Assembly (NCBI GenBank): GCA_023412695.1
Contig: JAEYNG010000328.1
Location: 1 to 18,323, forward strand
Source: Planctomycetota bacterium
GTDB taxonomy: Bacteria > Planctomycetota > Phycisphaerae > Phycisphaerales > UBA1924
Direction of reading: 5' to 3'
Length of the DNA: 18,323 nt
Both the position numbers and the translations under genes were made by a program. The notes under the pieces were generated by a model. It searched no databases. It was not told the origin of the DNA and saw only the letters and a list, made by a program, of their open reading frames with translations. Of the stretch, positions 1-7,443 are shown piece after piece; the first letter of the stretch is position 1; every line of letters begins with the position of its first letter.

Positions 1-511
1 CGAACAGCACCAGCGCGCCGGCGACCACAAACGGCGCAATGACCGCGACGATCGACGCCGCCGCCGCGAGCAGGGATTCGACCGTCGAAACCACCGGGTT
101 GCCGATGCCGCCGGTCGTCGCCGTCGAGGCGGTTCGCGCGGTCATCGCGGTGGCCTTTACCGTCGCCGCGAGCCCGCCGCCGGCGATGAGCGCCGACGCC
201 CAGCGGATCATCGGGTCAACGTCGCCGAACTGCGCCGCGGCCGCGAGCGTGCCGGCGACCACCGCGCACGGTCCGGCGATGACGTCCAGCGCGTGATCGA
301 GCCAGGGGATCCAGTACGCCGCGACCTCGAACGCCGCGGCCACGCCGAGGGCGATGATGGCCGGCCACGACCCGGCCCACGCCCAGTCCGCGCCGAGGTC
401 GATCACCCCCAGGTGCGAGGACACGCTCATGACCAGCAGCGGGAGGAAGACCCGTAAACCGCACGCCGCGGCCAGACCAAGACCGACCAGGATGGCGACA
501 ATGGTGTCCAT
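1..511 (-). CDS. DUF4126 family membrane protein, 3' end cut by window
   Basis: The minus-strand frame opens at an ATG at 511 and is open to the window edge, giving about 170 residues without a stop. The protein begins MDTIVAILVGLGLAAACGLR and is mostly Ala/Val/Leu-rich membrane segments. Three features match what I know of the DUF4126 family: the N-terminal CGLRVFLPLLV segment, the PWLDHALD turn near residue 75, and GIGNPVVSTVES near residue 140. The family has no established biochemical role. The neighbouring gene at 634 is divergent, with 122 bp between the two starts. The family assignment is from memory of motifs, not a search; the reading frame itself is convincing because of the consistent codon pattern and hydrophobic periodicity. 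Confidence 0.72.
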   Translation of the reverse strand, partial: MDTIVAILVGLGLAAACGLRVFLPLLVMSVSSHLGVIDLGADWAWAGSWPAIIALGVAAAFEVAAYWIPWLDHALDVIAGPCAVVAGTLAAAAQFGDVDPMIRWASALIAGGGLAATVKATAMTARTASTATTGGIGNPVVSTVESLLAAAASIVAVIAPFVVAGALVLF

Positions 512-633
512 GCACCGGGGTTGTTGGGAAACCCGCTGACGGGGTTCCACCCGCACGGCTGCATTGCCAGAGGCCTTCCCGGCTCGAGTTTCGCAGGTTC
601 CCGGACCCGCGTGCCGCTTGGTAGCATGCGTCG

Positions 634-1476
634 ATGCTCTACCTTTGGATCGCCTTGGGCTCCGCAGTCTCGCTCCTGTTCATGGCCGCCGTCGTCCACA
701 TTGTCGTGAAAGTGGGGGGGTCGCTTGCGGAGGCAATGTCCCGCGCCCCGCTTCTCGATTTGCTTGTCGGGTGGTTCACGGTCATGCCGCCGATCGCCGG
801 GTTCTTCATCGGTGCACACTTCGGCGGAGACGGCACGTGGTGGAACGGTCTCGGCCACGCGCTCATCGGGACTGTTGTCGCGATCGCCGGGCAGGTGGTC
901 GCGATGCAGACATGGGTGTTCCTGCACGAGCTTGCACACCCCGCCGCGAGGAAGGGGCCGCGGATTTTGAAGGTGCTCAACGCCAAGGTCGGGCGCTTCC
1001 GCAACCACACGGCGGTGTGGTGGACGGCGCTGGCGGTGCCCATCTTTTCGCTCACGCGTCTGGCCGAGATCGTGATGTGGCCGCTGCTCGTGCTGCTGGT
1101 GAAGTTCCCGCGATACAACCAGGGCGAGTGGGTGAACGTCAGCCGTCACAAGTTCTCCGGCCTTGTCGGGCACGACCTGATCTGGTGCCTGTACTGCGAC
1201 TGGATGACCGGCGTCTGGTCGCTCGGCACCGAGATGCTCCGCAATGTCGAGAGCTTCTGGTGCCCGATCCGGTTCTCCTCGACGGCCAAGTGCGAGAACT
1301 GCAAGATCGATTTCCCGGATATCGACGGCGGGTGGACCCCCGCGGGCAGCACGATCGCCGACGCAGCGGCGGTGGTCGATCGGCACTACCCCGCACCCAA
1401 CGGCGACAACTCGTGGTTTGGCCACCCCGCGCGGCTGACGGTGGGGGGAAAGCCGGTCGAGCACCCGCAGCGTTGA
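634..1476 (+). CDS. Unrecognised multi-pass membrane protein with HELAH motif and Cys pairs
   Basis: This is a 280-residue protein I cannot place in a family. An N-terminal membrane segment (about 3-27) is followed by hydrophobic stretches near 43-62, 75-97 and 130-157, so three to four membrane passes are likely. Residues 98-102 read HELAH, which fits the HExxH zinc-metallopeptidase pattern, and it sits just after a hydrophobic segment as in membrane-embedded proteases. The C-terminal half is hydrophilic and has cysteines at 185, 188, 210, 220 and 223 in two CxxC-like pairs, which might bind a metal. The ATG at 634 is chosen because a membrane segment starts immediately; I see no strong ribosome binding site. 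A peptidase role is only a possibility, as no second zinc-ligand motif is evident. Confidence 0.7.
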   Translation: MLYLWIALGSAVSLLFMAAVVHIVVKVGGSLAEAMSRAPLLDLLVGWFTVMPPIAGFFIGAHFGGDGTWWNGLGHALIGTVVAIAGQVVAMQTWVFLHELAHPAARKGPRILKVLNAKVGRFRNHTAVWWTALAVPIFSLTRLAEIVMWPLLVLLVKFPRYNQGEWVNVSRHKFSGLVGHDLIWCLYCDWMTGVWSLGTEMLRNVESFWCPIRFSSTAKCENCKIDFPDIDGGWTPAGSTIADAAAVVDRHYPAPNGDNSWFGHPARLTVGGKPVEHPQR

Positions 1477-1495
1477 ACCGAACTTCATGGCCGCG

Positions 1496-1699
1496 TCATG
1501 GCGGGCTCATCTCCTTGCGCGATCCTCTGGGTGTCGGCGGCGCGATGTCGTTGCGCCGGCGTAGGAGGGTCGATTCGATGAGCACGCGCGCCAAGTCGGG
1601 GTCTTCTTCCAGCCGGTCGAGCACGTCGCGCACCGCCGAGCCACGGTCGAGCTCACGGTCTGTGCCGACCTCGCGCCCGATGACCGAGCCCAAGCCCAA
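1496..1699 (-). CDS. Possible small antisense ORF, doubtful
   Basis: This frame encodes 67 residues from a TTG codon, or about 46 from an internal GTG. The middle, VRDVLDRLEEDPDLARVL, looks like an acidic amphipathic helix, and the codons have G or C in third position as in the neighbours. Against it, there is no ATG and no ribosome binding site, and the 5' end overlaps the divergent dehydrogenase start by 20 bp. It matters because it competes with the Ser/Arg-rich N-terminal extension that the dehydrogenase would have if it began at 1578. Either the small gene is real, or this stretch is non-coding on both strands. I cannot name a family. Confidence 0.22.
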   Translation of the reverse strand: MGLGSVIGREVGTDRELDRGSAVRDVLDRLEEDPDLARVLIESTLLRRRNDIAPPTPRGSRKEMSPP

Positions 1700-2546
1700 G
1701 TTCCCGCCGCAGAAGCAGAAGGCCCCGGGGCTCGAGCAGAAGCTCGACCCGCAGCCGCGATGGCGGGGCGAGCGTTACCGCCCTGCCAACAAGCTCGAGG
1801 GCCAGGTCGCGCTGATCACCGGCGGAGACTCCGGCATCGGCCGCGCGGTGGCGTACTTCTACGCCCGCGAGGGCGCGGACGTCGCGATCACTTGTCTGCC
1901 GCAGGAGCGGCCCGATGCGGAAGAGGTGCAGCAGGCGATCGAGGAGCTGGGCCGCCGCTGTGAGATCTACGAGGGCGATCTCAAGGACGGCGACTTCTGC
2001 GACGGGCTGGTGGATCGCACGATCGAGGACCTTGGCGGCTTGAACATCCTCGTGCACAACGCCGCGCAGCAAAGCCGCAAGAAGATCGAAGACCTCACCG
2101 ACGAGGACCTCGACGGTACGCTGAAGGTGAACGTCTACGCGTTTCTGAAGCTTGCACGGGCGGCGGTGCCGAAGCTCAAGCCCGGCTCGAGCATCATCGC
2201 GACCGGTTCGATCGTCGGCCTTCGGGGCTCGAAGGAGCTGAGCGATTATGGCGCGACGAAGGGCGCGATTCACACGATTGTCAAGACGCTCGCGGAGGAG
2301 CTGATCGACAAGCAGATCCGCGTGAACTGCGTCGCGCCCGGCCCGGTGTGGACGCCGCTGAACCCGTCGGACAAGGGGCTGACTGCAAAGGAGGTCGCGT
2401 CGTTCGGCAAGGACACCGGGCACTCGCCACTGGAACGCCCTGCGCAGCCGGAGGAGGTCGCGCCCGCGTTCGTCTTCTTCGCGTCCAACGCCGACTCGAG
2501 CTACATCAGCGGCGTGGTGCTGCCGGTCACCGGCGGGCCGGAATAG
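1680..2546 (+). CDS. Short-chain dehydrogenase/reductase, YghA-like
   Basis: This is a 288-residue NAD(P)-dependent oxidoreductase of the classical SDR fold, probably cytoplasmic. The nucleotide-binding motif TGGDSGIG is at 47-54. The catalytic tetrad is complete: Asn151 (KVNVYAF), Ser177 (ATGSIVG), Tyr190 and Lys194 (YGATK). The usual NNAG is HNAA at 127-130. The N-terminus, with PPQKQ, the PGLE segment and KLEGQVALITGGDSGIGRAV, is typical of the YghA/general-stress-protein-39 group, and this decides the start at 1680. An upstream in-frame ATG at 1578 has a good AGGAGG before it but would add a 34-residue Ser/Arg-rich leader. The substrate is not determinable. Its last 20 bp overlap the end of the convergent permease gene. 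Confidence 0.9.
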   Translation: MTEPKPKFPPQKQKAPGLEQKLDPQPRWRGERYRPANKLEGQVALITGGDSGIGRAVAYFYAREGADVAITCLPQERPDAEEVQQAIEELGRRCEIYEGDLKDGDFCDGLVDRTIEDLGGLNILVHNAAQQSRKKIEDLTDEDLDGTLKVNVYAFLKLARAAVPKLKPGSSIIATGSIVGLRGSKELSDYGATKGAIHTIVKTLAEELIDKQIRVNCVAPGPVWTPLNPSDKGLTAKEVASFGKDTGHSPLERPAQPEEVAPAFVFFASNADSSYISGVVLPVTGGPE

Positions 2547-3711
2547 CGCCCCCGTCATCGCCGCTGAGGATCCTCCCGATCCGCGCCGTGCTGGGCGTGT
2601 TGCGAAGCGCCACGATGATGACCGCGGTCAGCGGCACGCACAACACCGCACCGACCGCTCCCCACATCCACGCCCAGAAGAGCAGCGAGAGAAGGATCAG
2701 GAACGGCGATAGCGCGAGCGCACGCCCCTCGATCAGCGGGTCAATGAAGTTTCCCAGCACCGCCTCGATCGCGATCATCCCGGCGATGAACGCGACGCCC
2801 GGCCCTACCCCGCCGGTCGCGAACGCCAGCAGCGTCGGCGGCGCGGCGGAGATGAACACGCCAACGTTGGGCACATAGTTCAGCAGGAACGACAGCAGCG
2901 CCCATGCCAGCGGGTTGGGCACGCCGACGCCCCAGCACAGCGCCGCGGTCAGCGACGCCGCGATCGCCCCGCTGATTGTCCTCGCGACGGCGTGCAGCCG
3001 CACCTGCCGCCCGCTCTCGATCGCCGTTTCCACCACGCGCTGGTAATGGACGTCCGGCAGCTCCCGCTGCAAACGCTCCGCCAGCCGCGGAACCTCCACA
3101 AACAGGAGCACCATCAGGAAGACCGCGAGCCCCAGCACCGACACCGCCCACACCAGCACGCTCAGGCCGCCGGTGAGGAAACTCACGGCGTGCTCGACGA
3201 CCGCCACGGGCACCCCCGGCTGGCCTTGTTCTGCGTTCCCGCCGGGACCCGCGTCCGCGCCGGGCAACGCCTGCGGGTTTGCCTGCCGGGGGCTGTCGGC
3301 TCCCGCGTCACCGGACACCTCCGGTAGCCACGACACCGGCAGTCCGCGGTCGGTTGCCCACGTCCTCACGCGTTCGTACGCATCCACCGCCGCGCCATTG
3401 CCATTGGCAAGTGCATCAATAGCAGCCGACGCGGCGTACCAGCTCGCACCGGCCAGCACGCAGAGAGCCAGCAGCACGATCAGCACCATCGTGATGATCG
3501 AGAGCCACTGCGGAACAAATCTGCGGAGCCGCCCGTGCACCGGCCACAGCAGCAGAACCGCCACCGACGCGAGCCCCAGCGGGATGAACACCGCCCGCGC
3601 AAAGTGCAGTACAGCGATCGCCGCAGCGATGGCCACCGCCAGCAGCAGCTTCTGTGTCCGGCTCCAGCCCGCGGCCTCGCCGGTCCCTTGCCCATTTGTC
3701 GCGGCGTCCAT
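2527..3711 (-). CDS. AI-2E/PerM family transporter
   Basis: This 394-residue inner-membrane permease belongs to the AI-2E transporter (PerM/YdiK) family, whose members export varied substrates; a real role in AI-2 transport is unproven for most. Paired membrane segments lie near the N-terminus, followed by a Gly/Pro/Ala-rich soluble linker (about residues 120-165). The conserved C-terminal half carries LLNYVPNVGVFISAAPP, then FIDPLIEGRALALSPF and WGAVGAVLCVPLTAVIIVAL, all family signatures. The ATG at 3711 is preferred over an in-frame TTG at 3741 because an AAGGGGA sequence precedes it at good spacing and hydrophobic sequence follows. The linker is longer than in many family members. The gene diverges from tRNA-Leu. 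Confidence 0.9.
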   Translation of the reverse strand: MDAATNGQGTGEAAGWSRTQKLLLAVAIAAAIAVLHFARAVFIPLGLASVAVLLLWPVHGRLRRFVPQWLSIITMVLIVLLALCVLAGASWYAASAAIDALANGNGAAVDAYERVRTWATDRGLPVSWLPEVSGDAGADSPRQANPQALPGADAGPGGNAEQGQPGVPVAVVEHAVSFLTGGLSVLVWAVSVLGLAVFLMVLLFVEVPRLAERLQRELPDVHYQRVVETAIESGRQVRLHAVARTISGAIAASLTAALCWGVGVPNPLAWALLSFLLNYVPNVGVFISAAPPTLLAFATGGVGPGVAFIAGMIAIEAVLGNFIDPLIEGRALALSPFLILLSLLFWAWMWGAVGAVLCVPLTAVIIVALRNTPSTARIGRILSGDDGGAIPARR

Positions 3712-3737
3712 CCCCGTCCCCTTGTGCCCCGCACGAT

Positions 3738-5324
3738 TCAAGGTGGGCCGGGCGTGCCGGTCAAAGCGGCGGCCGTTGCCCGTACAATCCCCGCCGCGGC
3801 CCCGTGGCGGAACGGCAGACGCAGCGGACTTAAAATTCGTTGTCCCTCATCGGGACGTGTGGGTTCGAATCCCACCGGGGCCAATTGAGAATTGCGGTTT
3901 TTGCCGTGTTTTTCCGCCGTTTCTTCGCGGCAACGAGCCTTGCCGTTCAGTCTCCCACGATCTCCCGGAAACGCCCCCGGACGCACCCTTTCCGTCAAGC
4001 AATCCGCCGAGACAGAGCCCCCCTCGGACGGCTCCTCATCCTCCTCGCTCTGGCCGTTTTCGTACGGCTTGGTCGAGAGGTCGGGCAGCACCGAGAGGGC
4101 CTGCACCTCCTGCTCCCGGCCGGTGTGGCTGTAGCGGTCCATGGTGAGGGTGATGGTGGAGTGACGGGCCAGGGCCTGGGCGGTCTTCGGATGCACGCCG
4201 CCCTGCGCGAGGTTGGTGATGAAGGTGTGGCGGAGGGCGTGAAAATCGACGAGGCGGTTCTTCCCGTCCCGATGCGGGATCTTGGCTGCCTCCAGGTCCA
4301 CGCGGAGCACCTTCGCCAGCTCCTCCCGACGCGGGAAGCTGAAGACCGGCTTGGCCGCTTCCCGCTCCGCCAGATACTCCCGGAGCATCGCCGCGGTGGA
4401 GCCGAGAAGGGGAAGGGTGTCGTCCCGGCGATGCTTGGAGTACGCCGCCAGCACCGTCACGGTCGGGAGGCCGTTTGAGAGGTCGAACGAGTTCGGCGTG
4501 AGGCTCCGAAGCTCACCGGCCCGAAGCCCGGTCTCCACCGCGAGGCGATAGAGCATCGCCCGATCCGGCCCACTCATCCGCCACGAGATCACGCCGGACG
4601 CATCGCGGCCAAACTGCTCTTCGCCCTCCATCGCGGCCCGCATGAGACGGCGGAGTTCATCTTCGGTCAGAGCCCGGCGCTCGTAGCGGCGGTCCACGCG
4701 GACGTTCAGCGGCTCCAGGTGGGAGAGGGGAGAGGAGAGGGACCGCCGGTCCTTCACCATCCAGCGGCAGAACGCCTTCATCGAGCCGAGGTAGTAGTTG
4801 AACGTCTGGGCGCTGATCCCGAGTTCTTCATTGTCGCCCTCGCCCCCCGGCGCCCGGAGGGCGTTCAGGAACGCCTGCACCCGGCTCGCCGACAGGTCGT
4901 CGTAGTACTTCACGCCGCAGCCGTCGAGCACCCGCTCGATCCGGTTCTTCGTGTGCTGCACGTGCTTCTCGGTGTTGCCCTTGGCCTTCAACGCCGCGGC
5001 GTAGTCGGCGACGTGCTCCTTCACGGGCTTCCCGACGGCGACCCGGTCGGCCTTCAGGAGCCCGATCTCGGTGAGCCGCTTGGTGAGGGAGCGGGTGAGC
5101 CCTGTGACCCAGGTCTGGAGCGACGGGTCCACCTGCCCGCCCGTCGCCCGGGCGTAGGCGGCGAGCTTCTCCAGATTGCGACCAAGCTCGGTGGTGGCGG
5201 CCTTGCTCGTGAAGCCGGCCACGCGGCGGGTGTCGCCCTTGTGGTCAGAGAACTCCACGTACCAGGTCTCGGTCCGGACGGTCTTTCCCTTCCGGTCTTT
5301 GTACGACGACTTGAAGACACGCAT
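3738..5324 (-). CDS. Tyrosine-type integrase of the tRNA-Leu element
   Basis: This 528-residue site-specific recombinase probably integrates and excises the element at tRNA-Leu. It has an N-terminal arm-binding region, a SAM-like core-binding domain (about 100-200) and a catalytic domain (about 215-405). All key residues are visible: Arg268 (ETGLRAGEL), a candidate Lys near 297, His362 and Arg365 (HALRH), His388 (ARHS) and the nucleophile Tyr398 (MDRYSH). The ATG at 5324 has an AAGGAAG site just upstream, better than the longer open frame. The last roughly 100 residues are low-complexity tail that reads antisense through the tRNA to a stop at 3738, so the natural C-terminus in the excised form is probably different. 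The gene follows the excisionase after a 51-bp gap. Confidence 0.92.
   Translation of the reverse strand: MRVFKSSYKDRKGKTVRTETWYVEFSDHKGDTRRVAGFTSKAATTELGRNLEKLAAYARATGGQVDPSLQTWVTGLTRSLTKRLTEIGLLKADRVAVGKPVKEHVADYAAALKAKGNTEKHVQHTKNRIERVLDGCGVKYYDDLSASRVQAFLNALRAPGGEGDNEELGISAQTFNYYLGSMKAFCRWMVKDRRSLSSPLSHLEPLNVRVDRRYERRALTEDELRRLMRAAMEGEEQFGRDASGVISWRMSGPDRAMLYRLAVETGLRAGELRSLTPNSFDLSNGLPTVTVLAAYSKHRRDDTLPLLGSTAAMLREYLAEREAAKPVFSFPRREELAKVLRVDLEAAKIPHRDGKNRLVDFHALRHTFITNLAQGGVHPKTAQALARHSTITLTMDRYSHTGREQEVQALSVLPDLSTKPYENGQSEEDEEPSEGGSVSADCLTERVRPGAFPGDRGRLNGKARCREETAEKHGKNRNSQLAPVGFEPTRPDEGQRILSPLRLPFRHGAAAGIVRATAAALTGTPGPP
3783..3788 (+). promoter_or_regulatory. -10 element of the tRNA-Leu promoter
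   Basis: TACAAT, one mismatch from the sigma-70 -10 consensus, lies 9 bp before the first base of the mature tRNA. About 17 bp upstream (3760-3765) is GTCAAA, only a weak match to a -35 box. Position and sequence suit a tRNA promoter on the chromosomal side of the junction, so the tRNA should remain expressed after integration. Not experimentally supported. Confidence 0.42.
3798..3883 (+). tRNA. tRNA-Leu (anticodon TAA)
   Basis: An 86-nt class II tRNA folds completely. The acceptor stem GGCCCCG (3798-3804) pairs with CGGGGCC (3876-3882), with discriminator A at 3883. A three-pair D stem follows. The anticodon loop is CTTAAAA with anticodon TAA on a five-pair stem. A long variable arm is formed by GTCCC pairing with GGGAC. 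The T stem GTGGG/CCCAC carries the loop TTCGAAT. No CCA is encoded. The long variable arm, A73 and TAA anticodon all indicate leucine. The 3' half is the likely integration target of the adjacent integrase and is intact. Confidence 0.95.
3840..3883. other. Inferred attL within the 3' half of tRNA-Leu
   Basis: A tyrosine-integrase gene lies directly against the 3' end of tRNA-Leu, with its frame running antisense through it, and the gene content changes here from housekeeping to mobile and defence genes. Integrases of this kind commonly recombine in the anticodon-to-T-arm part of a tRNA, so the core should lie within about these coordinates. I found no second copy of the tRNA 3' end between here and 18323, so attR, if present, is outside the window. 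The core boundaries are inferred, not seen. Confidence 0.55.
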
Positions 5325-5375
5325 GGCGGCTTCCTTTTCGGATCGAAGGCTCGATCCGGCTGGGGTCAAGCGGAC

Positions 5376-5657
5376 TCAGCGGTTGGCGTGACGGGTGGTG
5401 TGGTTGGTGTTCTGCATCTCCTCCCAGCGGTCGCGGGGCGGCGCACCCGCCGCGAGCCAGGCGTTGATGGTGGCGACGCTCCAGCGGACCGTGCGGCCGA
5501 AGCGGATGCACCGCGGCAGCCGGCCAGAGCTGCTCATGCGGAAGATGTGGGCGCGGCTCACGCCCAGGAGTTTGGCGAGCTGCTCCGGCGACACGAGGAG
5601 CTGCTGCAAGGCAGCAGAGTCGCTGCTCGCGATGGACGGAAGGTGGGCGTTCTCCAT
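5376..5657 (-). CDS. AlpA/MerR-like helix-turn-helix protein, probable excisionase
   Basis: This is a 93-residue DNA-binding protein. The middle, from VSPEQLAKLLGVSRAHIFR to RCIRFGRTVRWSVATINAWL, is the winged-helix pattern of the excisionase/AlpA (HTH_17) family. Such proteins sit beside tyrosine integrases and act as recombination directionality factors or as activators of int. The ATG at 5657 is preceded by AAGGGAGA at proper spacing; the open frame continues upstream but without protein-like sequence. It lies immediately upstream of the integrase on the same strand, which supports the excisionase role. A pure transcription-regulator role is the alternative. Confidence 0.85.
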   Translation of the reverse strand: MENAHLPSIASSDSAALQQLLVSPEQLAKLLGVSRAHIFRMSSSGRLPRCIRFGRTVRWSVATINAWLAAGAPPRDRWEEMQNTNHTTRHANR

Positions 5658-5834
5658 GAACGTCTCCCTTGGAAGGTCGGGACGTGGTCGTGTGGAGTGG
5701 TGCCGTCCGAACGGAGTGATCGCCGTGGAGGTGGCGAGCACCTTTTCGGGACGACGAACGGGTGCCTGGCCGGGGTTCACACGGAACCTCGCCGAGGCGT
5801 GACGAGAAGGGACGGGTGCTGTCGAACCTGGATC

Positions 5835-5873
5835 GCCGGGTGCTCCGCTTTCGAAGGCGGATGCGGTCCCGGC
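5835..5873 (+). other. Nested stem-loop, 5' part of candidate RNA
   Basis: GCCGGG (5835-5840) pairs with CCCGGC (5868-5873). Inside it TCCGCTT (5844-5850) pairs with AGGCGGA (5855-5861) with one G-T wobble, closed by the tetraloop TCGA. It is one of the first strong helices after the excisionase promoter region and helps define the 5' limit of the candidate RNA. Confidence 0.6.
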
Positions 5874-6126
5874 ACGAGATGGCTCAAGCGACCCTGTGAG
5901 CCAGGTGGCAGGGGTTCATCGGAGGATGAAACCACACTGCCGGCAAGGTGCCGCCGAAGCGGCATGCGGACGCGTTCAGGTACGTCGGACGTTCCCGAAC
6001 GGATCCGGTTCCAGAGACGCAAGGATAGCGTCAATCCGAAGCGATGCAACTTGAACCAGTCACACCATGCCGGATTCGGACGTCATCGTCGGGGCTCACT
6101 CTGGGGCCACCGGCGAGGGCGGCCGC

Positions 6127-6156
6127 ATCCGGCATGCACTTCCCCACATGCCGGAT
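6127..6156 (+). other. 10-bp perfect stem-loop with a competing upstream copy
   Basis: ATCCGGCATG (6127-6136) is followed by a 10-nt loop and its exact complement CATGCCGGAT (6147-6156). The same CATGCCGGAT also occurs at 6066-6075, so the central arm can pair equally well upstream or downstream. Two mutually exclusive 10-bp helices are therefore possible. Confidence 0.65.
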
Positions 6157-6504
6157 CGGTTCTGATTCGGAGGGGCGAAAGCTGTTTCAGTGGCAGTGCG
6201 CGGCCCGGCGATGCCCCGCCGGGACGATGCCCCGGCTGTGCGGTACGGCATCGGTCAAGTGGACGAGTCCGCAATCGGACGCTCGCGACGGTCATTCCTC
6301 TGGCAGGGTGAGGTGCAATCGCTCGACGAGGTCGTCCTTGGCTTCAAGTAGCTTCAACCGCCCTGGCCACAACGGTCAGGCGTCGTCAGAGAAACGCAAC
6401 AACGCGTGTCTGGCGTGCTTTCGGACGGGACGTGACACCCACCGATCTGGCTACCAACCAGTGAAAGGGGACGGGCTTACCACCCGTTGCGTCGCGTGCC
6501 CGTA

Positions 6505-6538
6505 GAGCTGGATGCCTGGAGACAGGCTCGTCCAGCTC
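6505..6538 (+). other. Two-step hairpin capped by a GAGA tetraloop
   Basis: GAGCTGGA (6505-6512) pairs with TCCAGCTC (6531-6538). After a small asymmetric internal loop, GCCTG (6514-6518) pairs with CAGGC (6523-6527) around GAGA. A GNRA loop on a long helix is a typical tertiary-contact module of large RNAs and supports plus-strand polarity. Confidence 0.65.
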
Positions 6539-6666
6539 GACGGAGGCTCACAGGATCAAACCCCTCTCGGCCTAAGGAACCGAGAGACCGAATCCCTGTG
6601 TTCTATCCGATGCAAAACGATGCCCCGGTCACGGGGCGACGCGGACATACCCCATCGTGAAGACGG

Positions 6667-6727
6667 GGCCGCGGTGGTGCAAAGCGGGTGCGAATCCCGC
6701 ACGGGGGGCACGAGGCCGACCGCGGCC
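6667..6727 (+). other. Domain closed by a 9-bp helix, containing a T-arm-like hairpin
   Basis: GGCCGCGGT (6667-6675) pairs perfectly with ACCGCGGCC (6719-6727). Inside, GTGC (6677-6680) pairs with GCAC (6708-6711), and GCGGG (6684-6688) pairs with CCCGC (6696-6700) around the 7-nt loop TGCGAAT. The inner hairpin differs from a tRNA T arm (loop TTCGAAT) by one loop base. The rest of a tRNA is absent, so this is a module of a larger RNA, not a tRNA gene. Confidence 0.65.
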
Positions 6728-7387
6728 TGTGCAACCCGTCTGGCGTGGGGAGTTCGCGCACGGCGACGTGCAGCGACCGGGGACCATCCTCCTCGGCGAT
6801 CGGTGGCAACACCGACGGCGAAAAGCTCAACCACGAGAGGCCCGAGACAAGGGCTTGCCAGTGAGTTCATCCGGAGACGGTACCGAACCGGGAACAACGG
6901 TCGCTGATGGGTAGGGGAGGCTTCTGGTTTCTATCCCCGGAAATCGTCGTGCCTGCGGCACGGCGGAGACTGCTTCGAGGCGGGAGTCTCGCAGCACAGC
7001 GATTCGTCACGAGGGGTCACACCCTCTACCGACGTGACTGGATGAACGAAGCACACCGATAACGCGGGAAGCTCTGATGCGGCCGGGGTGGTACCCGGTG
7101 CCGGGCTGGCGACAGCACGGTGCTTGAAATGCGTCAGAGTGGGAGTGTGGCCTGAGTAGAAGCGGGAGCGGTTCACCGCTTCCGGCGAAGTCCGCGGCAA
7201 GGTAGTCGCGGCTCGTTCGCGTTGCGCTTACGGGTGGTGCCGGGCGAAGCGACGACGAAAGGGCCGACGGGCCAAACAGCTCGTCCGAAAGCACGTACCG
7301 GAGTTCTACACACTCCGGCTCTTGGTCAGAGCGGCACAGCGGTCAGTGGGGACCTGCTCGGGAGAGCGAGTGGCCACTGAACTGCAA

Positions 7388-7443
7388 CCTCGGGCGATGT
7401 CGGTTGTCGTCGTGCTCGTTGCACGACGGCCATCGGGTCGAGG
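7388..7443 (+). other. Long imperfect stem-loop, 10-bp apical helix
   Basis: The apical helix is 7406-7415 with 7421-7430 (10 bp, one G-T wobble, 5-nt loop TCGTT). Below it CGATG (7395-7399) pairs with CATCG (7431-7435), and CCTCG (7388-7392) with CGAGG (7439-7443), separated by small internal loops. In total about 20 bp in 56 nt. Confidence 0.65.

Noticed and set aside
564..1679. Long plus-strand frame upstream of the dehydrogenase
   Set aside because: It overlaps the membrane protein gene in another frame and its translation is Arg/Ala/Gly-rich shadow sequence; it merely joins the dehydrogenase frame.
6660..6730. Cobalamin riboswitch
   Set aside because: The GGTGCGAATCC stretch resembles part of the B12 element, but the CCGCAACTGT-type core does not follow and no cobalamin gene is nearby.
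6905..6950. rRNA-like fragment (GGGTAGGGGAG resembles a 23S segment)
   Set aside because: The match is about a dozen bases and the flanks do not continue as 23S rRNA.
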